A stretch of DNA of 39,591 nucleotides from a bacterium (lineage in GTDB: Bacteria; JACRDZ01; JAJRWM01), in contig JAJRWM010000100.1 of the NCBI GenBank assembly GCA_024276815.1, positions 1-39,591 of the forward strand, written 5' to 3'. Shown here one piece after another: positions 16,501 through 23,740 of this stretch. A program made the translations under genes and the position numbers. The stretch's first letter is position 1; every line of letters begins with the position of its first letter. A model generated the notes under the pieces. The model did no database searches. It had not been told where the DNA came from and saw nothing but the letters and a program-made list of their open reading frames with translations.

Positions 16501-18754
16501 CAAAGAAGTTGACAGTCGGGACCGGCGTGGTGAAATCATTGCCCAGGTTAGGTGCGTGCATTTGCAAATAACCGGTGCCCACTATTGCGCGCTGGATGAT
16601 GGTCGTATCAAAAGCCCCCCCAACTGAACTACTGTCATAGCCGGTAAAACGGTAGGAATTGTCCCCCAGCTCAAGCGAAGCCAGAAAAGACCAGGTTGTG
16701 TCCGTCGCGGTATAGTTGGGCAGGTTGAAAGATGTGTCGCTGGAAGAGGAGAGGTAATCCACGCCTATCGAATAGGTGTCGGGAGAACAAATACCCGTGA
16801 TTAGAAAAGTTGAGTCAAAGGTACCATAGACACCGGGAGCGGGCTTGGTGACCGCTAACATCTGCGTGCCGTAACTGATGATCGTAAAAGAATAGTTGAC
16901 GTTTACCTGGTTGCCGCTAAGATCGCTGGCTGTAATCGCTACCGGAACTGTCTGGGCGATAAGAAACAGCGTGTCTCTGAAGACCGTAACATTAAAGCCC
17001 CCGGCTCCGTCGCTAACTATTCCGCTTCCGCTGAAACCGGCCTGAACCACACCGTTCAGGATCGCCGCGGCGCTGTCAACCGTAACATTAATGGTCGTGG
17101 AATCCACTCCTGACAGGTTATCGTCGATTTCAAAATAAACGCTGGCGTTAACGGGAAGGTTGATCGCGCCGTCCGCCGGAATCAGGTTGGTAACGGTCGG
17201 CGGAGCGGTGTCGCCCACATCAACAGTGGTGAAGGAATAGGTTTCGGTCGGCATCGCGTTTGGGGTTGACGCGTAGTCCGAGACATCAACCTGCACGCTG
17301 ATCATTTGGTTGCCGCTGAATGGCGCTGGCGGAACAATGGTGACGTTGTAGCCGCCGGCGTCATCAGAAACCAGTTGACCACTGAAGCCGTTTTGGAAGA
17401 CTCCGTCGCTGATAGCCTGGAGACTGTTCGTCAGTGCGTTAAGCTTAAAGATTCCGTCGGTGGCGGCTTGAGCACTGTCCACCAGCACATTCAGCGTGTT
17501 CAGATTAACGCTGGAGCCAACGTCGTCAATTTCAAAATAAATACTGGTTGCCAGGGGAACGTTAACCGCGCCGGGCGCCGGGTTATGGTTGGTAATCACG
17601 GGGGCGGTTGCGTCGCCGGCCGGCGTGTAGGTAACATCCAGAGTCGCCGGCAACGCCAGGGTGCCCGACGGATGATAAGCATAGAATAAGAAGCTGTTCA
17701 ATCCCGAGGTCAGAGGGTGGGTTAGCGACCAGGTCGTGTCGGAAGCGACATAGCCGGGCAGCTCAAAGGTTGAGTCAAGACTACTGTCATAATCGGACAA
17801 ATAACTTACCACAAATATTCCGGTCGCCGGGTCGGTCGTGCCGCTGATCGTAATTGGCGAACCGGTCGTGACAAAGGGGGTGGTCGCGGGCGCGGTAATA
17901 GTCGGCGCCGGCAAGAGGGTTGAGGAGTCGAAATAAAGGGCTTGCTGGGCCGGCGGTACGTAAGTGCTGTCGGCGCCGATACCAAAAATATTAAACTGGT
18001 TAAAACCGGGAGCTAAATCGTAATCATAGCTCCAGGTGGTGTCCCCGGGTAAATAGGTTCCATTTGGAAACGAGGTTAGCGAGAAGGTCGTGTCCAGGCT
18101 GGGAACGTTGGTTGAGAAATAATTAACCCAGATATCGATCAGGGCCGGGTCGCAAGTGCCGGCGAAAGTGTGGCTTGGCTGACCGGTGAGAACACTGTTA
18201 CCGTTGAAAGGAGCCGTGATCACCGGTGAAGGCGGCCCACCGCCAACCTGGTAAACAAAGATGTTAACCGTGGAAAAATCACCGGTGGTTAAATCAGCGT
18301 AAGCGTTGCCGTAAAGGACGTTTTTATTGTTAAAACCAATTAAAAACACCTCGAAAAAACGATCCGAACCAACCGGGACATCCACCTCAAGCTCCGCGGC
18401 TGTTTGTCCGGGGGGAATATCGATTACCTTATTGATGTTATCAATATCGTCCGCGCTCACTGAAAGCCGGACCGCTTTGACCGGCGGCAAAGTCGCGACC
18501 AGCGTGGTGCCCCCGGCCGTCTTTTTGATTTGCCGCTTGATGTTGATGTTAACTGAAGCGTATCTGGTCGCCGAATGTCCGCCTGCCTGCTCGCTGTTTT
18601 TCGGCCCGCAACCATTAAGCGCGGAGAAGGAAAGAATCAACAAGATTACCAAGGATAAAAGCGGAATCGTTTTATTCCGCCACCGAAGTCGCCGATTATA
18701 TTCAGACGCTTCGTTCAGGTTGGCTGATTCGGGCTTTTTCTTATCAATCAACAT
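13562..18754 (-). CDS. Giant lipoprotein with Ig-like domains and two tandem beta-propellers
   Basis: The 1730-residue protein has a basic n-region, a hydrophobic segment (IPLLSLVILLILSFSALNGC) and a lipobox Cys near residue 50, so it should be anchored as a lipoprotein. The first half has about eight Ig-like units. Two resemble SbsA Ig-like domains (HNPAPGAVNVPLATSIYF and LIPADGAINLPVNASVYF); others share ITAP...GTCDP...DTTF...DTTWS. A fibronectin-like stretch (WALGFDSSVELCWDN) follows. The C-terminal half has 14 units of about 45 residues with the pattern P-x-I-W-G-x-x-V-V-W-x-D-x-R-x-x-x-x-D-I-Y-x-Y-D-L, which fits two seven-bladed propellers. The ATG at 18754 has GGGAGG upstream; a GTG lies two codons earlier. 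A surface role in adhesion or matrix binding is inferred. It follows the FecR gene by 22 bases. Confidence 0.85.
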   Translation of the reverse strand: MLIDKKKPESANLNEASEYNRRLRWRNKTIPLLSLVILLILSFSALNGCGPKNSEQAGGHSATRYASVNINIKRQIKKTAGGTTLVATLPPVKAVRLSVSADDIDNINKVIDIPPGQTAAELEVDVPVGSDRFFEVFLIGFNNKNVLYGNAYADLTTGDFSTVNIFVYQVGGGPPSPVITAPFNGNSVLTGQPSHTFAGTCDPALIDIWVNYFSTNVPSLDTTFSLTSFPNGTYLPGDTTWSYDYDLAPGFNQFNIFGIGADSTYVPPAQQALYFDSSTLLPAPTITAPATTPFVTTGSPITISGTTDPATGIFVVSYLSDYDSSLDSTFELPGYVASDTTWSLTHPLTSGLNSFLFYAYHPSGTLALPATLDVTYTPAGDATAPVITNHNPAPGAVNVPLATSIYFEIDDVGSSVNLNTLNVLVDSAQAATDGIFKLNALTNSLQAISDGVFQNGFSGQLVSDDAGGYNVTIVPPAPFSGNQMISVQVDVSDYASTPNAMPTETYSFTTVDVGDTAPPTVTNLIPADGAINLPVNASVYFEIDDNLSGVDSTTINVTVDSAAAILNGVVQAGFSGSGIVSDGAGGFNVTVFRDTLFLIAQTVPVAITASDLSGNQVNVNYSFTIISYGTQMLAVTKPAPGVYGTFDSTFLITGICSPDTYSIGVDYLSSSSDTSFNLPNYTATDTTWSFLASLELGDNSYRFTGYDSSSVGGAFDTTIIQRAIVGTGYLQMHAPNLGNDFTTPVPTVNFFGDCSSDTVAIIVTHTSASQETTMPVNTFTAYDSSWGHSGITLETGVNYFHFAGYDSSSNVGAFEDIAITLDSTYIAPPVITSPGSGLSVRVAASPVTLAGSCDSTNTVAIFVEKYFLDATLDTTFQITAYAPNSATWTESINLAGSGNYLGVYGVAADSTKSARDVIEIIFDTTVNAPIIVTPYNGVDFSTHQQTWTIDGTCEPDVEAISVNGALIPFTPFSGSWTFDTTLHEGPNSISLLARDDLGNVSPPTSMNIDLKPNPFWALGFDSSVELCWDNLTDPAWDGVLILRKLGDYPGAGPVNGISYNAGSVLGDGDVVYYGSVDSTYNDLGLINQEYYYYQLYPYDIDSNYTYGNPVKRVAAPRSDIKIITNAAFDQQNPRIWGDKVVWEDHRNNSGFDIDVYLYNLSTKTEQNLSNDISWNQAEPAIWGDQVVYSENMDGLYDLYLYDGFYDSTFAIPANSSFSNMTPAIYENNLVYVSNSSAYDYLYKMDLSAPPFVSVEVANDMLGSYNPTLWELSAIYERGTTNQDLFMSDISALSGELAVAASTGIQSSPDLWENSLVWSDNRDGYYDIWYRDLLNTTDTRLQNEPLSQLNPVIFGPLIVWEDYRDATSKAELYMTDLMDTTASEKRLTFTATKNKAKPDIWGEKIVWSQDDGAAAPNWNIYLFDLEPTGEHDLPQPPHNVYGWDIWGDKLVYSDDRNGNPDIFLFDLTTKTEVPVCINSFTQLNPAIYENTVVWEDYREGTADIYYAHKNDFANPVDSGQRVNTVSTGAQEHPDIYGRYVVWQDRRDNPQYDIYYYNLFDSTETLIPGISTTDEYDPRIFRNRVVWVDTRNGDEDIYGFDLAVGGVSYAIVQDTTYNQRKPDVYGNKYIYEEDRLAGKTQIVVFDTTAVDLTFDTTVDHLAPRIFGDRAVWQEDNGVDSDVYLYDLFEGRKLLLTGQKADEINPVINQDKVLYLRRDSASGLGRLHIFDLY

Positions 18755-18776
18755 GCTCACCTCCCGACCTCGACGA

Positions 18777-19895
18777 TTAGTTAAGGTCAGTCCAATCGAG
18801 ACGTATTTTTACCCTGATCTTCTTTCGTTCCGTAGCGCTGGGCGGCAGATCGCGCGGCGGCCCTACGGGCGACCAGGGGGTTGCCCCGAAGGCGTCATCA
18901 GGAAATCCGTCGGGTTTTATCTCCGGGCTTTTGGTGCCATCAGTATTGCCCGTGTCAGGCAGGGCGCCCCCTGAATTGTCTTCAGGGAATAATTCATCCT
19001 CAAAAATTTCCTCAAGCGGCGGCAAGTCTTCCGGGATCAGGTCTTCCAGTTTTTCCTTTTGGTCTTCCCCGGCTTCCTTTACCCCTTCTTCCGGTACGCC
19101 CTCTTCCTTCACCTCTTCACCTGATTCTTCTGTCTGCTCAGTTTTTTTACCTTCTTCAGGCAGTGGCGGACCAGGTTTTTCCTTTATTTCTTCTATCGTC
19201 TCAAGAAGTTTTTTCTGAAAATTTTCTGGGAGGGATTTTATCTCGACCTGGTCGCCCCTTTTGACTAAAAGGCCTAATTGCTTGCCGGCGAAGACAGCAT
19301 GGGAGCGTCCCGGAGCGTCTTTGAAGGAGACTCTCACTTCCCCGGAAGCGACCGAGAGGTCGCCTTTGCCCTGCGGGGTGGAGCGGGCGAGATAAGAGGT
19401 GCCGTAAACGCCCATGACGGCGGTCGGCGTTTCCAGGTTATGAATATCCTGGCGGCGCAGTTTGTTGACCTTGGCCATCACCCGGCCAAAAAAGAGCCTG
19501 AACTTGGAAACTTTTTTGGTTTGCTTCTTCCTGAAAAAGAAGAGGAACCGTTTGCTTTCCCGCGTTTCGGAAAGATCCTTGATCTGAAACAGGGTTGGTC
19601 CGTCAAGCCTCAGTCTTTCGCTGTGAAAGACGATATCCATCCGGGACCTTGCCGGGACGTGGAGAACATCGCCCTTTTTGAGGACATTGCGGACCCGAAG
19701 TTTTTTCCAGAGCCGGTATTTTCGCAGAGAATCCTTGAGGTAGTCGGGCGACTTGTTGTTGCCGGTATAGATATAGGCTCTGCCTCTGACCAGCGTTACC
19801 CGACCGGTGACTTCCCTGGCCAGAGCCGGCGAGTTAATCAGCAAAAGGAAAGCCAGGAACATTCCCCAGAGCCGAAGATTTCTCCTACTATTCAT
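18777..19895 (-). CDS. Secreted FecR-domain protein with acidic C-terminal tail
   Basis: A signal peptide (MNSRRNLRLWGMFLAFLLLINSPALA) leads into a FecR-type domain at about residues 60-190, with LKKGDVLHVPARSRMDIVF, LETPTAVMGVYGTSYLA and SGEVRVSF. FecR domains occur in anti-sigma regulators and in many periplasmic or surface proteins, and here there is no cytoplasmic or membrane anti-sigma part. A long tail rich in Glu and Pro (about 220-345) and a short basic end (RKKIRVKIRLDW) follow. A strong promoter lies about 98 bases upstream, and the giant lipoprotein starts 22 bases downstream, so the two are almost certainly co-transcribed. An export or surface-display partner role is inferred only from this context. 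Confidence 0.85.
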   Translation of the reverse strand: MNSRRNLRLWGMFLAFLLLINSPALAREVTGRVTLVRGRAYIYTGNNKSPDYLKDSLRKYRLWKKLRVRNVLKKGDVLHVPARSRMDIVFHSERLRLDGPTLFQIKDLSETRESKRFLFFFRKKQTKKVSKFRLFFGRVMAKVNKLRRQDIHNLETPTAVMGVYGTSYLARSTPQGKGDLSVASGEVRVSFKDAPGRSHAVFAGKQLGLLVKRGDQVEIKSLPENFQKKLLETIEEIKEKPGPPLPEEGKKTEQTEESGEEVKEEGVPEEGVKEAGEDQKEKLEDLIPEDLPPLEEIFEDELFPEDNSGGALPDTGNTDGTKSPEIKPDGFPDDAFGATPWSPVGPPRDLPPSATERKKIRVKIRLDWTDLN

Positions 19896-19992
19896 AAGCT
19901 AACTCCGCTCCCCGTATAGCAATTATTAATCCCTTTGTTGTTGAGAGCCGGGCGAACGCCTCTAGATTAAGACAAAGAACGCCCACTTGGTC

Positions 19993-20021
19993 AGTATAGA
20001 GCCAAAGGAGCAGGATGTCAA
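19993..20021 (-). promoter_or_regulatory. Near-consensus sigma70-type promoter for the FecR/giant lipoprotein operon
   Basis: On the minus strand a perfect TTGACA (20021-20016) and TATACT (19998-19993) are separated by exactly 17 bases. The predicted start of transcription is near 19986, leaving a leader of about 90 bases before the FecR-protein ATG. The leader contains GGAG ten bases before the start. It is the best promoter match in the window. Confidence 0.8.
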
Positions 20022-20083
20022 TTGGAAATTCCGTGTTGGTGGAAAAGGGAAGGAACATCGTACCCCCCTAAAAACTTTACACT

Positions 20084-20833
20084 CTAGCGGGGAAGAAACC
20101 AGAGCGGGTTTTTCGCTTTTCTTTTATACCTGACCTCGAAATGAAGATGGTTGCCGGTCGAATTCCCGGTTGAGCCGACATAGGCGATGGTCATCCCCTG
20201 TCTAACTTCCTGACCCACCGCCACCAGGTTCTTTTTATTATGGGCATAAACGGTCACATAATTGTTGGGATGCTGAATGATGATAAAATTGCCGTAACTA
20301 AGAGGTTGATAGTCCACGTATGATACCCGACCGCCGGCCGCGGCGACAACCGGAGTGCCGTTAGGCGCGGCGATGTCAATGCCAAAATGGGTGCCTCCAT
20401 GCGAAGCGTAGCGGGAGGTGATCTTGCCTTTTACCGGCCAGATAAAATCAATTTTGTCAGGTTTGCCAAGGCGTTGCAGCGGGGGAAGCGAGCTTAACAA
20501 GGAGGGCTTGCGAACTGTTTTTCGCCGTGAATTGGTTTTGCCGGGGACAGCTTTCAGTCGTTTCTGGCTGAAAGCTGGAGCAATCTGTCTAACCTTGGCG
20601 GCACCCGGGATAAACAACTTTTGACCAACCTTGATGTCGCTTTGATCGTCAAGACGGTTATAGCGGGCTATTTTATCGATATTTACCTGGTAGGCTTTCG
20701 CGATACGCCAAAGGGTCTGGCCTTTGCTCACGGTATGATAAACGCCGCCAACTCCTCCCGGCAACCGTAGCAGATAAACCGGCTGATTGCCGCTTCGAAG
20801 AGCGCAACCGCTGAGAAGCAGGCAACAAAGCAA
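20084..20833 (-). CDS. LysM-M23 peptidase lipoprotein (NlpD-like)
   Basis: The protein has a lipobox (LLLSGC), a LysM peptidoglycan-binding domain (YHTVSKGQTLWRIAKAYQVN...VGQKLFIPG) and a C-terminal M23 domain with HFGIDIAAPNGTPV and HLHFEV, the zinc-site motifs. It therefore belongs to the NlpD/EnvC group that cleaves peptidoglycan or activates amidases; because the metal-binding residues are present it may be an active endopeptidase. The start is uncertain: TTG at 20833 leaves no basic n-region, while an in-frame ATA at 20863 would give PNFSKRSLGLLCCLLLSGC, a classical lipoprotein signal, and would overlap the acylphosphatase gene by eight bases. It closes a three-gene minus-strand cluster. 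Confidence 0.9.
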   Translation of the reverse strand: MLCCLLLSGCALRSGNQPVYLLRLPGGVGGVYHTVSKGQTLWRIAKAYQVNIDKIARYNRLDDQSDIKVGQKLFIPGAAKVRQIAPAFSQKRLKAVPGKTNSRRKTVRKPSLLSSLPPLQRLGKPDKIDFIWPVKGKITSRYASHGGTHFGIDIAAPNGTPVVAAAGGRVSYVDYQPLSYGNFIIIQHPNNYVTVYAHNKKNLVAVGQEVRQGMTIAYVGSTGNSTGNHLHFEVRYKRKAKNPLWFLPR

Positions 20834-20855
20834 GCCCAGAGAGCGTTTGCTGAAA

Positions 20856-21152
20856 TTAGGTATAAGGCGAACCCCGATAAATAATTTTAAAATCTTCGAA
20901 CTCCCCGGTAGCCTGGCTCCAGCTTTCTATCACCTCGGTTACCCGAGCCATCGTCGGGCCGGTCTTAACCTGGCTCAGATAAGCAGTCAAACTTTTCTTA
21001 TCCCCTTCAGCGACTATTTCCACCTCGCCGGCCGGCATGTTTCTTACCCAGCCGGTCAGCCCCAGTTCCCGGGCGGCCGCTTCACCGAAGGCCCTGAAGC
21101 AGACACCCTGCACCCGTCCCTTCACGATCAAATGAATTCTTCCAAGCTCCAC
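20856..21152 (-). CDS. acyP: Acylphosphatase
   Basis: This small enzyme (98 residues) hydrolyses acyl phosphates such as 1,3-bisphosphoglycerate or carbamoyl phosphate. The active-site loop GRVQGVCFRAF with its catalytic Arg, the Asn in GWVRNMPAGEVEIVAEG, and the end (FEDFKIIYRGSP) fit the acylphosphatase fold; the usual ending is FxIRY. The start is GTG, with AAGGGG about ten bases upstream. It begins five bases after the stop of the SLOG-fold gene, so the two are probably translated together. Confidence 0.93.
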   Translation of the reverse strand: MELGRIHLIVKGRVQGVCFRAFGEAAARELGLTGWVRNMPAGEVEIVAEGDKKSLTAYLSQVKTGPTMARVTEVIESWSQATGEFEDFKIIYRGSPYT

Positions 21153-21157
21153 CGCGC

Positions 21158-21616
21158 TTACCCCTTACCGTCGGCCAGTTCCAGCGCCAACTCAACAGCG
21201 GCCGCCGGTTTGTCGACCTGGTGAACGCCGGGGATATCCCAGCTGTTGAGACTGATTACGGGAATCTCTGATTTCAGCGCGTAGGCAATTTCCGAGAGCG
21301 TGCCGGTTGAGCCGGCAACAGCGATAACGGCCTGGGCGGAACGGACGACAATGGAGTTTCTGGCATCGCCAATCCCGGTAACGATGGGGTAGTCCACATA
21401 TTGATTAGCGTCCTCCGCCCGCAGGCCGGGTAAAATCCCGATGGTTACTCCGCCTGAGCGCTTAGCGCCCCGACAAGCAGCTTCCATCACTCCTGTTAGG
21501 CCGCCGCACACCAACACCGCGCCGGCGAGAGCGAGCTTTTCCCCTACGGACTCAGCCACTTTAATTTCGGCCGGGCTGGCTTTATGACCGCCGATTACTC
21601 CAATTTGTAAAACCAT
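21158..21616 (-). CDS. SLOG-superfamily nucleotide-binding protein (TIGR00725-like)
   Basis: The 152-residue protein has a Rossmann-like fold with a nucleotide-binding start (IGVIGG), the motif CGGLTGVMEAACRGAKRSGG and GSTGTLSEIAYAL. These mark the LOG/DprA-like SLOG superfamily and most resemble the TIGR00725 family of uncharacterised proteins. LOG enzymes release cytokinin-like bases from nucleoside monophosphates, but the canonical PGGxGTxxE motif appears here as AGSTGTLSE, so that activity should not be assumed. The ATG has AAAGGAGAG eight bases upstream. It is the first gene of the cluster that continues to acylphosphatase and the M23 lipoprotein. Confidence 0.85.
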   Translation of the reverse strand: MVLQIGVIGGHKASPAEIKVAESVGEKLALAGAVLVCGGLTGVMEAACRGAKRSGGVTIGILPGLRAEDANQYVDYPIVTGIGDARNSIVVRSAQAVIAVAGSTGTLSEIAYALKSEIPVISLNSWDIPGVHQVDKPAAAVELALELADGKG

Positions 21617-22234
21617 GTGAAAGCTCTCCTTTAAAGCGCGGTCAAGTTATAAATTTTGTTAAAGCGTCTTTCAGGCTTACGTAAGGTTTTTGCCGCAGGT
21701 ATATTTTAACTTTAGGTGATTATAAACGATCTCCCACAAGTTTTGCCATGTATCCAGAAACAATATGGAATAGTTCCTTCTCCCGATTATTGTAACAAAA
21801 TTCCAAAAAAATCAGAAAGCGAAAAACCAGCGCGCGGGGCTTTTTCAGGCTTCGCTGAAAAACAGCTCGTCGACAAACAGGCAAAAACCGCCCCCTCGGC
21901 ACCCCCCAAAAAACTTCAAACGGCCTGATCGGTAAGTCCTTTCGTAAACCGGAAAACGCTATCAATTTTGATATTTCAATAGATTAATCAAAGAAGCGAA
22001 TAGCCCTGAGGCTCAGCTTAAAACATTATCATTTCGCTTAAAACATGGTAAAATCATCCAACCGCCAACGATTTTTAATTTAAACTTAAGAAACCGCCTT
22101 CTTTGAAGGTCGTCATAAACTTCGTTCAGGATTCAGGGAAAAAGGTTTTCCTTCGAAGGGGAAGGAGGAATTTCAGGATTAATTTGGTCGGGCTTTACTT
22201 ATAAAAAAATGTTTTTAGAACAGGAGAAACAAAA
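21617..22234. other. 618-base divergent intergenic region
   Basis: This gap separates the minus-strand SLOG gene from the plus-strand PEP-CTERM gene. Open frames at 21716-21928 (+) and 21720-21965 (-) lack start signals and recognisable content and were not accepted. Visible structure includes a hairpin CTTTTTCAG/CTGAAAAAC (21840-21863), a direct repeat at 22016-22046 and a palindrome CCTTCGAAGG (22150-22159). Promoters for both flanking genes must lie here, but no convincing -35/-10 pair was found. Confidence 0.6.
22016..22046 (+). promoter_or_regulatory. 11-base direct repeat upstream of PEP-CTERM gene
   Basis: GCTTAAAACAT occurs at 22016-22026 and again at 22036-22046, exactly 20 bases apart, about two helical turns. 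TAAAAT follows at 22049-22054. The arrangement fits a tandem binding site for a regulator, about 190 bases before the PEP-CTERM gene. Function is inferred. Confidence 0.35.
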
Positions 22235-22918
22235 ATGCTAAGAAATTTTCGCTTCCTTTTTATTGTCGCCTTATCTTCATGCTTGGCGTTGGCCTCGGTA
22301 AGCGCGGCTTCGTTTGTCACTTACAGCGACAGCTCAAGTTTCAACGCAGCGCTGGGCGGCACAGTTCTCAACACCCAGGATTTTAACAGTTATTCACATA
22401 TGGACAATTTGAATGGCGTCGAGTTGCTTCCCGGAGTGACGGTAACGTCCAACATGAGTAATATTGTCGCCTGGCAGGTATCGCAGCCCAATCCAATATT
22501 ATTCGCGTATGATAGCGTTATCCGCAACTCAACGACGGACGCTTACTATGATATTAACCTGGCCTCAGCGTATAATACAGTCCAGTTTACGATAGAAGCC
22601 TGGGACCCCGCCGCTCCCGGGCCGGGCACGATGGAAATTTTCTTTAGCGACGCGACCAGTTCTTCTTTGCAATTATTTCAAACCGGGGCTCATGAAAGCG
22701 ATCCAGTGTTTTTTGGCGTCATATCCGATGCCTCTATTGATAGGATTCGCTGGACTGAAGGTCCGGAAATATACGGTGGTGGCAACGAAGAAACGGGGCT
22801 GGATAATATTAGTGTGGGAAATGTAAACGCTATTCCTGAACCAGCCACGATTTTCTTGCTTGGCGGTGGTCTGTTGGGCATGTTTGGTCTTAAGAAAAAC
22901 AGCTCATCTGAGGCCTGA
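22235..22918 (+). CDS. PEP-CTERM sorting-domain protein
   Basis: A signal peptide (MLRNFRFLFIVALSSCLALASVSA) is followed by a beta-rich body rich in Ser, Thr and Asn, and then the C-terminal tripartite signal: IPEPATIFLLGGGLLGMFGLKKN, made of PEP, a hydrophobic helix and a basic tail. Such proteins are processed by an exosortase and move to the cell surface or the extracellular matrix. The body (FxSY...LDNISVGNV) is like the many exported PEP-CTERM proteins of unknown role. The ATG has AGGAG nine bases upstream. A strong terminator follows at 22931-22969, so it is a single-gene transcript. No exosortase gene is in the window, but polysaccharide genes commonly associated with exosortase lie downstream. 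Confidence 0.9.
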   Translation: MLRNFRFLFIVALSSCLALASVSAASFVTYSDSSSFNAALGGTVLNTQDFNSYSHMDNLNGVELLPGVTVTSNMSNIVAWQVSQPNPILFAYDSVIRNSTTDAYYDINLASAYNTVQFTIEAWDPAAPGPGTMEIFFSDATSSSLQLFQTGAHESDPVFFGVISDASIDRIRWTEGPEIYGGGNEETGLDNISVGNVNAIPEPATIFLLGGGLLGMFGLKKNSSSEA

Positions 22919-22930
22919 AGAACTTCTCGA

Positions 22931-22969
22931 AAAAAAGAGGCGTCCTGTTATGGGGCGCCTCTTTTTTTT
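22931..22969. terminator. Bidirectional Rho-independent terminator
   Basis: AAAAAAGAGGCG (22931-22942) pairs with CGCCTCTTTTTT (from 22956), with a run of T on the plus strand and a run of A in front of the stem. It can therefore terminate both the plus-strand PEP-CTERM gene and the minus-strand sugar cassette that converges on it. Its right arm overlaps repeat copy 4. Confidence 0.9.
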
Positions 22970-23018
22970 CTAACACGTCCCCTCCATATCCATCGCGCGA
23001 GCAGTTCAAGCATTAAAT
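22952..23018 (-). repeat. Dispersed intergenic repeat, copy 4 (short form)
   Basis: On the plus strand GGGGCGCCTCTTTTTTTT is followed by AACACGTCCCCTCCATATCC and ATCGCGCGAGCAGTTCAAGC, then ATTAAA. The order of blocks matches copy 3 (13466-13540), and the GTTCAAGC core also matches copies 1 and 2. It lies between convergent genes and includes one arm of a terminator. Confidence 0.75.
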
Positions 23019-23104
23019 TGCAATATTGGCCTGCGGCGAAAAAATCGTTGCCTGTGTTCGTAAAACGCTCTAAAAGGGGGAGGGTTCTTAATTATTGTCC
23101 TGCA

Positions 23105-23740
23105 TCAATATGGGTTGTCAATAAAGTTAAAGGGACAGCGCAACTCTTTGATCTCTTTAATGATTCTTGCCGGGACGCCGGCGGCGACGACATTCGCCGG
23201 CACGTCTTCCGTGACCACCGCTCCCGCGCCGATCAGGCTGTTTTCGCCTATCGTAATATGAGGCAGGAGTGTCGCGTTCGCGCCAATCTTGGCTCCCCGC
23301 TTGAGATGCGGCCCCTTAAGGCAACGTTTAACCTGCGGACATTGCGGATGAAAAGCGTTGGTGAAAGTGACGGCCGGGCCGATCCAGACATCCTCCTCCA
23401 AAACCGAATACTCCGGGATGAAGACATTGGAATGAATCCGCGCCCTGTTCCCTATTTTTACGTGGTGCTCAATCACCGAGTGAGAACCAATGCTGACCTG
23501 AGCGCCAATCGTGTTGAACTCTCGTATTAAAACGCCATGACCGGTCATAAAATGATCGCCGATTTTGTTGCCGTGATAAATTACCGTATGGGAACGCAGA
23601 ACGGCTTTGTCGCCAATCAGCGTTGAGGGGATTTTATCCCCGGCCTTGATGGAGTGTTCGCCGATGATGACATAGTCGCCGATAACGACATCCTTGCCCA
23701 GTACGACGTTAGGATGGATCCGATAATCTTTACCCGGCAT
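23105..23740 (-). CDS. Left-handed beta-helix (hexapeptide) acyltransferase for sugar modification
   Basis: The 211-residue protein is built of hexapeptide repeats (for example VVIGDYVIIGEHSI, VSIGSHSVIEHHVKIGNRARI, AKIGANATLLPHITIG, NSLIGAGAVV), which form a trimeric beta-helix. The ending VVAAGVPARIIKEI is usual for sugar O- or N-acetyltransferases such as WbpD/WlbB. Catalytic-type His residues occur within HSVIEHHVKIG. It probably acetylates a nucleotide-linked amino or keto sugar using acetyl-CoA. Its ATG overlaps the end of the oxidoreductase gene by 11 bases, which indicates translational coupling in a three-gene operon. Confidence 0.88.
   Translation of the reverse strand: MPGKDYRIHPNVVLGKDVVIGDYVIIGEHSIKAGDKIPSTLIGDKAVLRSHTVIYHGNKIGDHFMTGHGVLIREFNTIGAQVSIGSHSVIEHHVKIGNRARIHSNVFIPEYSVLEEDVWIGPAVTFTNAFHPQCPQVKRCLKGPHLKRGAKIGANATLLPHITIGENSLIGAGAVVTEDVPANVVAAGVPARIIKEIKELRCPFNFIDNPY

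Noticed and set aside
18327-18974. 215-codon open frame on the plus strand
   Set aside because: It lies antisense across the start of the giant lipoprotein and the end of the FecR gene; both minus-strand genes have strong start signals.
21716-21965. Two opposing short open frames (21716-21928 plus, 21720-21965 minus)
   Set aside because: Neither has a ribosome-binding site or recognisable protein features, and the region contains hairpins and low-complexity runs typical of non-coding DNA.
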